Shown here one piece after another: positions 1-8,815 of a stretch of 64,000 bases of DNA. Position 1 is the stretch's first letter; each line of letters opens with the position of its first letter. Both the position numbers and the translations under genes were made by a program. Source of the DNA: Citrobacter sp. FP75. GTDB taxonomy: Bacteria > Pseudomonadota > Gammaproteobacteria > Enterobacterales > Enterobacteriaceae. Where the stretch lies: the NCBI RefSeq assembly GCF_018342065.1, contig NZ_JAFDOE010000010.1, positions 45,310-109,309 on the forward strand, written 5' to 3'. The notes under the pieces were generated by a model. It worked only from the letters and a program-made list of their open reading frames with translations, had not been told where the DNA came from and made no database searches.

Positions 1-670
1 TCAGGTAGTTACTGAAAATCCACGGCGCTTGCGCGAAATAGCGTTCATCGGTTTTCAGCCATTGATCCTGGAGCTGCTGCTGGAGTAAGGCTTCGCTGTT
101 AGCATCTTGCAGCATCAGCAGGCTTACCTGCAGAGGTAATGTCAGTTTACGCGTACTTTCCGGCAGCAGATCCCAGTTGAATTCACAGCTGCCCATGCGG
201 GTGATGAATTCACGCTGAAGCTGGGGCAGGCTGGGCAATTGTGCAAACTGTTCCTGCAGTTTTCCCTCTTGCACGTAGTTCGCCAGAATCTGCGGTAGCG
301 AGGCCAGTTTCTCCAGAACCTCTTTATTGTCACCGGGGCATTTATCGGAAAAAGAGAGCATGATGCCCAGCGCATACAGGCGCAGCTCCGGCGACAAACC
401 GGGGAGGGTGATGGTATTCAGGGCTGACTGATTTAACACCTGATCGCGTGGCGATAGTGCCGCGCTTTGCGCGTCAGATTCACATTGCGTGGTATGCAGG
501 ATAAAAGCGTTGGGATCGCCTAACGCAGCCTGACAGCTTGCCGGGGAGGTGAGCGCCAGACTCTGACGAATTTCCGTGTCCCAGCACAGTCTGACATGTA
601 ACGCAGAATCCGGCTGACGGGATAAAAACAACCGGACAAAGTCAGGCTCATAGCAGTCAATCATACTCAT
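1..670 (-). CDS. lafV: FliB-like flagellin lysine-N-methylase homologue LafV (partial)
   Basis: The first 223 codons are visible; the 3' end lies beyond the left edge. The reading frame is open throughout from an ATG at 670. The segment beginning YEPDFVRLF near the start and the NYVQEGKLQEQF stretch around residue 135 resemble the FliB family, which methylates lysines of flagellin in Salmonella. Flag-2 loci carry a FliB-like gene (lafV) at this place, left of lfgN. The N-terminal cysteine-rich cluster I expect in FliB is not visible: only single scattered Cys occur (C6, C29, C47, C63). Family assignment is from pattern memory and is moderate. It could instead be another accessory flagellar protein. 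Confidence 0.6.
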   Translation of the reverse strand, partial: MSMIDCYEPDFVRLFLSRQPDSALHVRLCWDTEIRQSLALTSPASCQAALGDPNAFILHTTQCESDAQSAALSPRDQVLNQSALNTITLPGLSPELRLYALGIMLSFSDKCPGDNKEVLEKLASLPQILANYVQEGKLQEQFAQLPSLPQLQREFITRMGSCEFNWDLLPESTRKLTLPLQVSLLMLQDANSEALLQQQLQDQWLKTDERYFAQAPWIFSNYL

Positions 671-763
671 AATCTGTTCTCAGCAATCCCAATATTCTAA
701 TCTGGCTAATGCAATATCCATGCCTGAATTATATTTTTAATTATATCAACGAGTTGAGTTTTG

Positions 764-784
764 CGCGGAAAGCTCGTTTCCGCG
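764..784 (-). terminator. Perfect 8-bp hairpin after lfgN
   Basis: CGCGGAAA and TTTCCGCG pair around a 5-nt loop, just beyond the lfgN stop in the direction of lfgMN transcription. There is no good U-tract, so it may be an mRNA 3'-end stabiliser or weak terminator separating lfgMN from lafV. Confidence 0.45.
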
Positions 785-799
785 ACGAGGAAGGAAGTT

Positions 800-1228
800 T
801 TAACGGTGGTAAATAAAATCTGGCTCAGTGCCTAAAAAGGTCTGAATAAATTCATACTGGCGGATCAGCAGCTCGCCGTTCTTTTCGTTGTAGGCTTTGC
901 AGCGTTCTGCTTTTTGCTCAAGATTTTGCCACCAACCGTGTGCGGCATTTTTTTGCGGCGTGGGTAACCAGCTAAACACCTGTTCCAGCCCGGCGCGATT
1001 GATGCTCACGCCCAACATTTGCAGGATTGAACGACGCTGCTGGCTGCTGTTTTTCAACTGCTCATAGTGCTGTTGAATGATGTCATTTACCGCCAGTAAC
1101 TCTTCGCTGGCGCGACGGATCATACACAGACGCTGTTGCTCAAGCTGGGCCCGAAGCGTGTCATACAACATCTCGTCTTCACGAATGCCCTGAAGCAGGC
1201 TCTTCACCTGCTGTAGCCTGGTGCTCAC
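800..1228 (-). CDS. lfgN: Lateral flagellar FlgN-type export chaperone
   Basis: A 142-residue, mostly helical protein rich in Leu, Gln and Glu, the size and character of FlgN, the cytoplasmic chaperone that delivers hook-associated proteins FlgK and FlgL to the export gate. The assignment rests mainly on position: it follows the anti-sigma gene lfgM by 12 bp in the same orientation, the universal flgM-flgN order, and the client genes lfgK and lfgL lie in the same locus. The probable clients are therefore LfgK and LfgL. Sequence conservation in FlgN is low, so the residue-level evidence is weak. Confidence 0.8.
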   Translation of the reverse strand: MSTRLQQVKSLLQGIREDEMLYDTLRAQLEQQRLCMIRRASEELLAVNDIIQQHYEQLKNSSQQRRSILQMLGVSINRAGLEQVFSWLPTPQKNAAHGWWQNLEQKAERCKAYNEKNGELLIRQYEFIQTFLGTEPDFIYHR

Positions 1229-1240
1229 TTTTCTGGCCTC

Positions 1241-1528
1241 TTATTTCTGAAAAAAGCTGAGCATATCGCCAGCCAGTTGATCGTTATCAACCTGCATGTC
1301 GCCTGAGGCCAGCATGGCCTGCATTTGCGCCACTTTGTCGTAATCAACATCGCTTTGCGTATCGCTGTCCAGCGTTTGCTGTGCCGTTTGCAATCCGGCC
1401 TGGGTAATATCATCGGCGGAAATCACCGTGGCACTGGTCGTGCTGGTCGGGGCGCTGCTCTTGTCTGAACGTTCCGTTCCGCTCGCCGTTGTCGGGCGAT
1501 CGCCTGGCAGAGTAGGTGTAATTTTCAT
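1241..1528 (-). CDS. lfgM: Lateral flagellar anti-sigma-28 factor (FlgM type)
   Basis: A 95-residue FlgM-like protein: it starts MKITPT, has a disordered Ser/Thr-rich N-terminal half and a C-terminal helical part ending in LAGDMLSFF, the sigma-binding half in this family. It should hold LafS inactive until the hook is complete and then be exported. The ATG at 1528 is chosen because GAGG lies 6 nt upstream; an in-frame upstream start at 1543 is possible. A sigma-28-like promoter lies upstream (1576-1603), so LafS probably feeds back on its own inhibitor. It forms an operon with lfgN. Confidence 0.88.
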   Translation of the reverse strand: MKITPTLPGDRPTTASGTERSDKSSAPTSTTSATVISADDITQAGLQTAQQTLDSDTQSDVDYDKVAQMQAMLASGDMQVDNDQLAGDMLSFFQK

Positions 1529-1575
1529 ATCAACCTCGTACATCTTCCGTTGGGCTGTTTATCTGTTATTGGGTA

Positions 1576-1603
1576 TAAGCGACTGCTCCGCGGGAAAACT
1601 TTA
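1576..1603 (-). promoter_or_regulatory. LafS (sigma-28-type) promoter for lfgMN
   Basis: On the minus strand TAAAGTTT is followed after 12 nt by GTCGCTTA, close to the flagellar sigma-28 pattern (TAAAGTTT, spacer, GCCGATAA). The lafA promoter has the same 12-nt spacer and GTCG core, which supports both calls. Confidence 0.65.
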
Positions 1604-1624
1604 ATCCCGTCACAAAAAATCGCC

Positions 1625-2410
1625 TTACTGCTCTGTCGCAAGCGTAGTGACCACACCCGTATCATCCACCACGCCGCTGATTACCCGCTGGCTGCTGCTG
1701 TTACGGATTTTTATCACATCCCCTTTACGACCATTCTTCAATGCCACCCCGGGCATGGAGGCGGTGATCCCTGCCGTACGGGACACGATCATCACCGGTT
1801 GGTCGCGTTTGACCAGTACGGGCAGGACCAGTTCGCTGCGGGTAAGTGGTTTGCCTGGCTGCAGGGCGCGCTTACTGGTGAGACCAATGGCCTCATCCAT
1901 ATTCATCATCAGCCCTTCGCGTTGACTGCTGATATTGAATTTTTTGAGCTGCAGGTCGTCGGCGGCGATCACCGTATCGCGTGCAATCAGCGATTTTGGC
2001 ATCACTACCGGAACCGACACGTCGGGACGCACCGCAACGTTGAATTGCCAGCCCGCGCTGCCAGGGCAGCTCACGACAAAATTCATTCGCGTTAGGGCCT
2101 TCTCCGCAGAAGCGCTGGAGGTGACCTGTGGTGGCGAAGGGCATAGTGCGCTGGTGCTTACCGCGGAGGGGATATAGATATTGAAGGTGTAGCGATAGTC
2201 ATGCCATTGCTGCTTCTGCGCTAAAGCGTCAATGACATGGCTGGCGGCATTGAGTACCTGCGCGTTGATTTGCTCCCGGGCGCTGTGCTGAACGGGATGC
2301 ACGGCGGCGTGCACGGGTAAGGCACAGCATAACGCCAGCAGGATTTTCGCGACAAAGGGGAAAGAAGATTTCCTTCGGGGCATCGGTAATTTCATAAAAT
2401 CATTTCTCAT
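1625..2410 (-). CDS. lfgA: Flagellar P-ring assembly chaperone FlgA
   Basis: About 261 residues. A basic N-terminus and hydrophobic segment (FPFVAKILLALCCALPVHA) form a Sec signal peptide, so the protein is periplasmic. The C-terminal half has the SAF-domain features of FlgA, including a stretch near VMPKSLIARDTVIAADDLQL and a final VVDDTGVVTTL. FlgA helps polymerise the P-ring protein (here LfgI) around the rod. It is transcribed divergently from lfgBCDE, the usual flgA/flgB arrangement. The ATG at 2410 was chosen over a TTG at 2413; an internal ATG at 2392 is an alternative. Confidence 0.9.
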   Translation of the reverse strand: MRNDFMKLPMPRRKSSFPFVAKILLALCCALPVHAAVHPVQHSAREQINAQVLNAASHVIDALAQKQQWHDYRYTFNIYIPSAVSTSALCPSPPQVTSSASAEKALTRMNFVVSCPGSAGWQFNVAVRPDVSVPVVMPKSLIARDTVIAADDLQLKKFNISSQREGLMMNMDEAIGLTSKRALQPGKPLTRSELVLPVLVKRDQPVMIVSRTAGITASMPGVALKNGRKGDVIKIRNSSSQRVISGVVDDTGVVTTLATEQ

Positions 2411-2424
2411 CAATCACTTAAAAG

Positions 2425-2441
2425 TTGGCATATATATTGCT
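2425..2441 (+). promoter_or_regulatory. Sigma-54 promoter of the lfgB operon
   Basis: TTGGCATATATATTGCT has GG and GC exactly 10 bp apart, with five of six bases of the TGGCAC -24 element and TTGC at -12. The expected start of transcription is near 2452, 26 bp before lfgB. Its activator is presumably LafK, which is encoded elsewhere in Flag-2 loci and is outside this window. Confidence 0.85.
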
Positions 2442-2477
2442 TATAACAGCAATATTGATGCAGGAGTGACGTAAGAA

Positions 2478-2825
2478 ATGGGAATCAGTTTTCAGCAGGC
2501 ATTGGGTGTACATCCGCAGGCAGTGAAGTTACGTCTTGAGAGGACCGAGCTACTGACTGCGAATCTGGCAAACGTCGATACACCAAATTTCAAAGCTAAA
2601 GATATTGATTTTGCCGCTGAGATGCAACGGGCAAGTCGATCAAATGTTTTGCCCGAGGTTGACGTGAAATACCGCGTACCCATGCAACCCTCAGAGGATG
2701 GCAATACCGTTGAGCTGAATACCGAGCAGGCCCGGTTTTCGCAAAATAGTATGGATTATCAAAGCAGTCTGACCTTTTTGAACCTGCAACTTAGCGGTGT
2801 CAAAGAGGCCATTGAAGGGAAATAA
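2478..2825 (+). CDS. lfgB: Flagellar proximal rod protein FlgB
   Basis: 115 residues with the rod-protein signature TANLANVDTPNFKAKDIDF near residues 28-46, typical of FlgB. It assembles in the periplasm as part of the proximal rod after type III export, without a cleaved signal. It is the first gene of the rod-hook operon, with AGGAG 11 nt before the ATG and the sigma-54 promoter directly upstream. Confidence 0.95.
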   Translation: MGISFQQALGVHPQAVKLRLERTELLTANLANVDTPNFKAKDIDFAAEMQRASRSNVLPEVDVKYRVPMQPSEDGNTVELNTEQARFSQNSMDYQSSLTFLNLQLSGVKEAIEGK

Positions 2826-2827
2826 CG

Positions 2828-3259
2828 ATGTCGTTTACTGATATTTATCAGATTTCCGGTTCGGCAATGACGGCGCAAACCATTCGCCTGAATACCGTCG
2901 CCAGTAACATGGCGAATGCGGAATCTCCGGCCAGCAGCGAGGCGCAGGCCTACAAAGCGCGCAGCCCTGTGTTTGCTGCGGTTTACAACAATAGTCTGAT
3001 TGGTGGGCACAACCGTCACGCCATTGATGGCGCCAGCGTTCAGGTCCAGGACGTGATGCAAAGCGGCGGCGCGGTGAAGCGTTATGAGCCTCATCATCCG
3101 ATGGCGGACCAGAACGGCTACGTCTGGTATCCGGATGTCAACGTGGTCGAGCAAATGGCTGACATGATGTCTGCCTCGCGCGATTTCGAAACCGATGTTG
3201 ATGTGCTCAATAACGTCAAAAGTATGCAGCAAAGCTTACTCAAACTGGGAGAAGTGTAA
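2828..3259 (+). CDS. lfgC: Flagellar proximal rod protein FlgC
   Basis: 143 residues. The N-terminal ASNMANAESPASSEAQAY motif and C-terminal MMSASRDFETDVDVLNNVK are characteristic of FlgC, including the coiled-coil-forming ends shared by axial proteins. It starts 2 nt after the lfgB stop, and its stop codon shares a base with the lfgD start (TAATG), so translation is probably coupled. Confidence 0.95.
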   Translation: MSFTDIYQISGSAMTAQTIRLNTVASNMANAESPASSEAQAYKARSPVFAAVYNNSLIGGHNRHAIDGASVQVQDVMQSGGAVKRYEPHHPMADQNGYVWYPDVNVVEQMADMMSASRDFETDVDVLNNVKSMQQSLLKLGEV

Positions 3260-4122
3260 TGAATACCCTGGCTCTGTATGCCCAATCTCAGGTGCTGACT
3301 TCCTCTCAGGAGAAGACGGCGGTTGCGGAAAATAATGTAAGCACCACGTCGCAAAGCACCAATCTTGGAGACAGCAGTTCTGCGCCAACGACCGACACCA
3401 GCGGTACCAGCGGCACCAGTGGTACCCCAACGACGACGACGTCCACGGAAACCTCTGCGGTCGATACGTTCCTGACGCTGTTCGTGGCGGAAATTGAAAA
3501 CCAGGACCCGACCGATCCGACCGATCCAACCGCCTACATCGACCAACTCTCCTCAATGGCGCAGGTCGCCATGATGGAAGAGATGAGCGTTCAGGCGAAT
3601 ACCAATGCCGTACTGATGAGCAACATTCAGGTCATGGCGCTGGGGAATCTGGTCGGCGACGACATCATGGTGCAGACCACCACGCTGGATATTGCAGACA
3701 ACACGAAAGATATCCAGGGCCGCGTCACGCTTGACGATAGCTGTACGGATGTTGATCTGCATTTCACCGATGAGGCCGGCGATGACTACACCGTATCGTT
3801 GATCCCTGAAGGGGAAACGTCCGTAGGGCCAGGGTCGGTTGATTTCGATATTAACCCTGCTGATTACGGTATTCCGCCGGGGGATTACAGCGTCTCGGTC
3901 GTAACTAATACCGGGGAAGAAGAAGTGCCGATTGAGGTGACGGGGGAGGTTGAAGATGTGCGCATTCCGCTTGATGGCAGTACTCCGGTACTCAACATTG
4001 ACGGCGTCGGCGAAGTGCCTTTCACCATGATAACCCAGTTTGGCGTACCGGATAGCACCGATGACACCACGCCGCCTGATACTGACGGCGGCGATAACGC
4101 CGACAGCAATACCGTCATCTGA
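3259..4122 (+). CDS. lfgD: Flagellar hook-capping protein FlgD (expanded)
   Basis: 287 residues, longer than the roughly 220-230 usual for FlgD. The conserved core DTFLTLFVAEIENQDPTDPTDP ... YIDQLSSMAQVAMMEEM lies at about residues 70-115, followed by an Ig/FlgD-type beta domain (GRVTLDDSCTDVDLHFTDEAGDDY). The extra length comes from a Ser/Thr-rich N-terminal region with TSG repeats and from an acidic Asp/Thr-rich C-terminal tail. FlgD caps the growing hook and guides LfgE polymerisation, then leaves. The sequence is very acidic, like the other exported axial proteins here. Confidence 0.93.
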   Translation: MNTLALYAQSQVLTSSQEKTAVAENNVSTTSQSTNLGDSSSAPTTDTSGTSGTSGTPTTTTSTETSAVDTFLTLFVAEIENQDPTDPTDPTAYIDQLSSMAQVAMMEEMSVQANTNAVLMSNIQVMALGNLVGDDIMVQTTTLDIADNTKDIQGRVTLDDSCTDVDLHFTDEAGDDYTVSLIPEGETSVGPGSVDFDINPADYGIPPGDYSVSVVTNTGEEEVPIEVTGEVEDVRIPLDGSTPVLNIDGVGEVPFTMITQFGVPDSTDDTTPPDTDGGDNADSNTVI

Positions 4123-4148
4123 TCTAGTTAATATTACAGGAACAAACA

Positions 4149-5381
4149 ATGAGTTATGAAATTGCAGCGACGGGGCTGAACGCCGTCAACGAACAACTTG
4201 ATGGGATCAGTAACAACATCGCTAACTCCGGTACGGTCGGTTACAAATCAATGACCACCCAGTTCTCCGCGATGTACGCCGGGACGCAGGCCATGGGCGT
4301 AAGCGTGGCGGGTTCCGCACAAAGTATTTCCAGCGGCGGCTCGATGGTTTCTACCGGCAACGCGTTGGATCTGGCGATCAACGATGATGGCTTTTTCGTC
4401 ATGTGCGACAGTGCGGGCAACATTTCCTATACGCGCGCCGGGTCTTTCGTTACCGATAAAAACGGCTATATCGTCAATGCGTCCGGTGATTATCTGCAAG
4501 GTTATCCGGTCGATGACAGCGGCACGCTGCAAACCGGTACCGTGACCGACATTCAGATTAAAACCGGCAACATCCCGGCGCAGGCCACCGACAGCATGAC
4601 CTTTACGGCCAACTTTGATGCCAGTGATGACATTATTAGCCGTACAGGTGACTCTACGGCTGACCCTGCAGTACCTGCTGTGCCCTTTGATCCGAACAAC
4701 AGCGATACCTACACCGACAGCTACACCACCACCGTGTATGACTCACTGGGCAATGAGCACTCGGTCAGCCAGTACTTTACCAAAACGGCGGATAACACGT
4801 GGGAAGTGCAGTACACCTTTGATGGCGAAGCGCAGAGCGGCGTGCCACCGACTACGCTGACGTTCGATCAGAATACTGGCAAGCTGACAGACCCGACCAC
4901 GCCGCAAACCATCACCTTCACCACCGACGAAGCCGCACCGATCTCGATGACCGTTGACTACTCTGATTGTACTCAATACGGCTCTGATTTCTCGGTCACC
5001 ACCAACTCCGCAACCGGTTATGCCTCCGCAACCCAAAACGGCGTGCAGGTTGATGACGACGGTAAAGTGTACGCCACCTACAGCAACGGCGAGCGCATGT
5101 TGCAGGGCCAGGTTGTGCTGGCGACCTTCCCGGACGAGAACGGACTGGAAGCGGTAAGCGGTACTGCCTGGGTACAGACGGGTGAATCCGGTACGCCGCT
5201 GATCGGCACTCCGGGTTCCGGTTCCTGCGGCACGCTTTCTTCCGGCATGCTGGAAAGCTCCAACGTCGATATCACCAACGAACTGGTCAACCTGATGACG
5301 GCCCAGCGTAACTACCAGGCGAACACGAAAGTGATTTCGACCAGTACGCAGTTGGATCAGGCTCTCTTCCAGGCGATGTAA
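4149..5381 (+). CDS. lfgE: Flagellar hook protein FlgE
   Basis: 410 residues, similar to FlgE. The N-terminus SYEIAATGLNAVNEQLDGISNNIANSGTVGYKS and the C-terminus beginning SSNVDITNELVNLMTAQ are the D0/D1 helices of the hook protein. The middle part carries the beta-rich D1/D2 domains, including YTRAGSF and DSLGNEHSVSQYF. It polymerises to form the curved hook beyond the outer membrane. A good AGGA lies 7 nt before the ATG. Confidence 0.96.
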   Translation: MSYEIAATGLNAVNEQLDGISNNIANSGTVGYKSMTTQFSAMYAGTQAMGVSVAGSAQSISSGGSMVSTGNALDLAINDDGFFVMCDSAGNISYTRAGSFVTDKNGYIVNASGDYLQGYPVDDSGTLQTGTVTDIQIKTGNIPAQATDSMTFTANFDASDDIISRTGDSTADPAVPAVPFDPNNSDTYTDSYTTTVYDSLGNEHSVSQYFTKTADNTWEVQYTFDGEAQSGVPPTTLTFDQNTGKLTDPTTPQTITFTTDEAAPISMTVDYSDCTQYGSDFSVTTNSATGYASATQNGVQVDDDGKVYATYSNGERMLQGQVVLATFPDENGLEAVSGTAWVQTGESGTPLIGTPGSGSCGTLSSGMLESSNVDITNELVNLMTAQRNYQANTKVISTSTQLDQALFQAM

Positions 5382-5392
5382 GGCGTTAAGAA

Positions 5393-6130
5393 ATGGATCG
5401 GTTGATATATACCGCACTGAGCGGAGCCACCCAGACGTTGCAGGAGCAGCAGATTAGCGCCAACAACCTCGCCAACGTGAACACCAATGGTTTTCGCGCC
5501 GATATGGCGATGGCGAGTAATGACAAGGTGAAGGGCGGCGGGTTCGATACGCGTTTTATGGCGAAGGAAAGTCCAAGCGGCGTCAATGACAGTACCGGTG
5601 TGGCGGAGAAAACAGAGCGTCCGCTGGATGTGTCTATTCAGGGTACTGGCTATATCGCTGTGCAGGATAAAGCCGGAAACGAAGTCTATACCCGTAACGG
5701 CAATATTCAGCAGGATGACCAGGGGCAACTGACCATCGACGGCAATATTGTCCTTGGCGATAACGGCCCGATTATTTTGCCGCCAAACGCAATTGCCTCT
5801 TTCGGCAGCGACGGCACGCTTTCAGTCACGCCCGATGATGGTGATGTCACCGCCACAATGGATATCGACCGCCTGAAGCTGGTGGATATTCCGGTCGCCA
5901 ATCTGGCGAAAAACGGTGAAGGCATGCTGGTGACGGCAGATGGCGTACCGGCGCAGCGCGATGAAAACATCAAAGTGAGCGGCGGTTTTCTGGAAAGCAG
6001 CAATGTGTCTGCGGTCAGCGAAATGATGTCGTCCATTGCGATGAACCGCCAGTTCGAAGCGCAAATCAAGATGATGAAAACCGCTGAAGATCTCAGTGAC
6101 TCGGGCAACAGGCTGTTACGCGGCTCCTGA
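5393..6130 (+). CDS. lfgF: Flagellar proximal rod protein FlgF
   Basis: 245 residues. MDRLIYTALSGA at the start, SANNLANVNTNGFRADM in the rod motif and a C-terminal SSNVSAVSEMMSSIAMNRQFE identify FlgF, a proximal rod component. It lies 11 nt after lfgE and upstream of the distal rod gene lfgG, as in the canonical flg operon. Confidence 0.95.
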   Translation: MDRLIYTALSGATQTLQEQQISANNLANVNTNGFRADMAMASNDKVKGGGFDTRFMAKESPSGVNDSTGVAEKTERPLDVSIQGTGYIAVQDKAGNEVYTRNGNIQQDDQGQLTIDGNIVLGDNGPIILPPNAIASFGSDGTLSVTPDDGDVTATMDIDRLKLVDIPVANLAKNGEGMLVTADGVPAQRDENIKVSGGFLESSNVSAVSEMMSSIAMNRQFEAQIKMMKTAEDLSDSGNRLLRGS

Positions 6131-6160
6131 GTCGCTGCCTTTAATCAGGAATAAAGCTTT

Positions 6161-6946
6161 ATGAATGCAGCGTTATGGATCAGTAAAACCGGCCTGTCGG
6201 CACAAGATGCTGAGATGAGTGCGATTGCCAACAACATCGCCAACGTCAACACCACGGGCTTTAAGCGCGACCGCGTGATGTTCCAGGATCTGTTTTATCA
6301 GACTCAGGAAGCACCGGGCGCAATGCTCGATCAAAACAACATCATGCCGACCGGAATGCAGTTCGGTAGCGGTGTGCGCATTGTCGGTACGCAGAAAACC
6401 TTCACCGAAGGGAATGTGGAAACCACCGACAATACGATGAACGTGGCCATTATGGGGCAGGGGTTCTGGCAGGTGCAAAAGGCCAACGGGGATATTGCTT
6501 ATACCCGCGACGGCAACATGCAGGTTAACGCTGACGGAGTGTTAACTAACTCTGAAGGCTTGCCTCTGCAACCGGAAATTGATGTGCCGTCCGGTGCTAC
6601 CAATGTGGCATTTGGTGAAGATGGCACCGTAACGGCGATCCTTCCCGGCGACAGCGACCCGACTGAACTTGGGCAGTTGACGCTGGTGAATTTCGCCAAC
6701 CCGGCAGGGCTTTCCGCAGAAGGCGACAACCTGTATCTGGAAACCGCAGCCAGCGGTCAGCCGACGGAAGGTATTCCGGGGGAAGATGGCCTGGGTACCT
6801 TGCAGGACAGCGCGCTGGAAGGCTCGAACGTGGATATCGTCAACGAAATGGTGGCGATGATCAACGTGCAGCGCGCCTATGAGATGAACGCCAAAATGGT
6901 CTCTGCAGCAGACGATATGCTGCAGTTTATTAGTCAGACGCTGTAA
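6161..6946 (+). CDS. lfgG: Flagellar distal rod protein FlgG
   Basis: 261 residues, the normal FlgG size. Rod motif IANNIANVNTTGFKRDRVMF near residue 22 and C-terminal SNVDIVNEMVAMINVQRAYE are near-invariant in FlgG. It forms the distal rod that passes through the LfgI and LfgH rings to the hook. A REP-like hairpin separates it from lfgH. Confidence 0.97.
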   Translation: MNAALWISKTGLSAQDAEMSAIANNIANVNTTGFKRDRVMFQDLFYQTQEAPGAMLDQNNIMPTGMQFGSGVRIVGTQKTFTEGNVETTDNTMNVAIMGQGFWQVQKANGDIAYTRDGNMQVNADGVLTNSEGLPLQPEIDVPSGATNVAFGEDGTVTAILPGDSDPTELGQLTLVNFANPAGLSAEGDNLYLETAASGQPTEGIPGEDGLGTLQDSALEGSNVDIVNEMVAMINVQRAYEMNAKMVSAADDMLQFISQTL

Positions 6947-6960
6947 CGCAACGTGGTGAA

Positions 6961-6990
6961 ATGCCGGATAAGCGGCAGCGCCATCCGGCA
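6961..6990. repeat. REP-type palindrome inside the flagellar operon
   Basis: GCCGGATAAGCGGCAGCGCC followed by ATCCGGC is a REP/BIME-type unit with paired GCCGGAT and ATCCGGC ends. It sits in the 67-bp gap between lfgG and lfgH, where it could stabilise the upstream mRNA segment or lower distal expression. Confidence 0.8.
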
Positions 6991-7013
6991 AATTTAAAGT
7001 AAACAGGCAGAAC

Positions 7014-7679
7014 GTGAAAAATTATCTCTGGCTGATGGTACTGCTCCCCCTGTTAAGTGGGTGTGAATCGCAGGCCATCATGGTCAAAAAAAATGACGAA
7101 TTCTTTGCTCCCCCTAAAACGGAGGCACAGCCGACGGCGGATGGCCGGGCGGGGGGCGTGTTTGAAACAGGCTACAAGTGGTCGCTGACGGCGGACCGCC
7201 GCGCCTATCGGGTCGGGGATATCCTGACCGTTATGCTGGAGGAATCAACTCAATCCAGCAAACAGGCGAAAACCAATTTTGGCAAAAACAACACTGTCGA
7301 TATTGGCGCGCCGACCCTCTTTGGTCATACCAAAGATAATTTGTCTGCCTCAGTTGACGCTAATCGCGATTTCAACGGTACGGCAACGTCGCAGCAGCAG
7401 AACAGCTTACGCGGCGAAATTACGGTGTCTGTGCACTCGGTACAGCCGAACGGCATTCTGGAAATTCGCGGTGAAAAATGGCTCACCCTCAACCAGGGGG
7501 ATGAATACATCCGCCTGAGTGGACTGGTGCGGGCCGATGACATTCAGAACGATAACTCGGTCTCCTCGCAACGTATTGCCGATGCGCGAATCTCGTATGC
7601 AGGGCGTGGGGCACTCAGCGATGCCAACGCGGCGGGCTGGCTGACGCGTCTGTTTAACCATCCTCTCTTCCCGATCTAA
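7014..7679 (+). CDS. lfgH: Flagellar L-ring lipoprotein FlgH
   Basis: 221 residues starting at a GTG with CAGG upstream. The N-terminus has a lipoprotein signal with lipobox LLSGC (Cys at about residue 17), so the protein is lipidated and reaches the outer membrane, where it forms the L-ring bushing for the rod. [23 protein letters not shown] and [20 protein letters not shown] are FlgH family segments. The stop overlaps an upstream possible lfgI start, so ring proteins are probably made together. Confidence 0.95.
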   Translation: MKNYLWLMVLLPLLSGCESQAIMVKKNDEFFAPPKTEAQPTADGRAGGVFETGYKWSLTADRRAYRVGDILTVMLEESTQSSKQAKTNFGKNNTVDIGAPTLFGHTKDNLSASVDANRDFNGTATSQQQNSLRGEITVSVHSVQPNGILEIRGEKWLTLNQGDEYIRLSGLVRADDIQNDNSVSSQRIADARISYAGRGALSDANAAGWLTRLFNHPLFPI

Positions 7680-7693
7680 TGCAGGATTTTGAT

Positions 7694-8815
7694 ATGCAAC
7701 ACTTAAGCGGGCGCTGGATGAAGGCGTTAAACGGCATTGTTATCGCCCTGAGCCTGATTCTGCCCGGCACGACGCAGGCACAATCTCTGGAGTCGCTGGT
7801 TAACGTCCAGGGCGTCAGGGAAAACCAACTCGTCGGCTACAGTCTGGTCGTCGGCCTGGACGGCACCGGCGATAAAAACCAGGTCAAGTTCACCAACCAG
7901 ACTATCACCAACATGCTGCGTCAGTTCGGCGTTCAGTTACCGAGCAAAATCGACCCGAAGGTGAAAAACGTCGCGGCGGTGGCGGTCAGCGCGATGTTAC
8001 CGCCAATGTACTCGCGTGGGCAAACCATTGACGTTACGGTCTCTTCTATTGGCGATGCCAAAAGCCTGCGCGGTGGCACGCTATTGCTCACCCAGTTGCA
8101 TGGCGCAGACGGGGAAGTGTACGCCCTTGCGCAAGGTAGCGTGGTGGTCGGCGGGATGAATGCGACCGGGGCCAGCGGCTCCAGCGTTACCGTCAATACC
8201 CCAACCGCCGGGCTTATTCCTAACGGTGCATCGGTAGAACGTGAGATCCCCAGCGACTTCCAGATGGGTGACACCATCACGCTTAATCTGAAGCGTCCTT
8301 CTTTTAAAGATGCGAACAACATTGCGGGGGCGATCAACGCCGCGTTTGGCGGTATTGCAACGGCACAAAGCTCGACCAACGTCAGCGTACGCGCGCCGAC
8401 CAGCCCAGGCGCGCGCGTCGCCTTTATGTCTCAGTTAGATGATGTTCAGGTTCAGGCCGAAAAAGTACGCGCTCGCGTGGTGTTTAACTCGCGTACCGGC
8501 ACGGTGGTGATGGGGGACGGTATCGCCCTGCACGCCGCGGCGGTGTCGCATGGCAGCCTGACGGTTTCCATTAATGAAAGCAGTAACGTCAGCCAGCCGA
8601 ATGCCTTTGCCGGCGGTCGTACGGCGGTGACGCCGCAAAGCAACATTTCAGTGAATCATGCCCGACCTGGAATGATTACCCTGCCGGAGTCCAGCAGTCT
8701 GAAAACGTTGGTTAATGCTCTCAATGGTCTGGGCGCAACGCCGGACGACATTATGTCCATTTTACAGGCCCTGCATGAAGCCGGTGCGCTGGATGCCGAT
8801 CTGGAGGTGATTTAA
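7694..8815 (+). CDS. lfgI: Flagellar P-ring protein FlgI
   Basis: 373 residues with a Sec signal peptide ending [31 protein letters not shown] is the FlgI hallmark, followed by the conserved ASALPP-like region (here [25 protein letters not shown]). It forms the P-ring in the peptidoglycan layer with help from LfgA. The ATG at 7694 is preferred because AGGA lies 7 nt upstream; a start at 7679 overlapping lfgH has no ribosome-binding site. Confidence 0.95.
   Translation: MQHLSGRWMKALNGIVIALSLILPGTTQAQSLESLVNVQGVRENQLVGYSLVVGLDGTGDKNQVKFTNQTITNMLRQFGVQLPSKIDPKVKNVAAVAVSAMLPPMYSRGQTIDVTVSSIGDAKSLRGGTLLLTQLHGADGEVYALAQGSVVVGGMNATGASGSSVTVNTPTAGLIPNGASVEREIPSDFQMGDTITLNLKRPSFKDANNIAGAINAAFGGIATAQSSTNVSVRAPTSPGARVAFMSQLDDVQVQAEKVRARVVFNSRTGTVVMGDGIALHAAAVSHGSLTVSINESSNVSQPNAFAGGRTAVTPQSNISVNHARPGMITLPESSSLKTLVNALNGLGATPDDIMSILQALHEAGALDADLEVI

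Noticed and set aside
2759..3232. Long minus-strand ORFs opposite lfgC, lfgD, lfgE and others
   Set aside because: These are shadows of strong coding sequences on the other strand; residues are His/Arg-rich with no family features.
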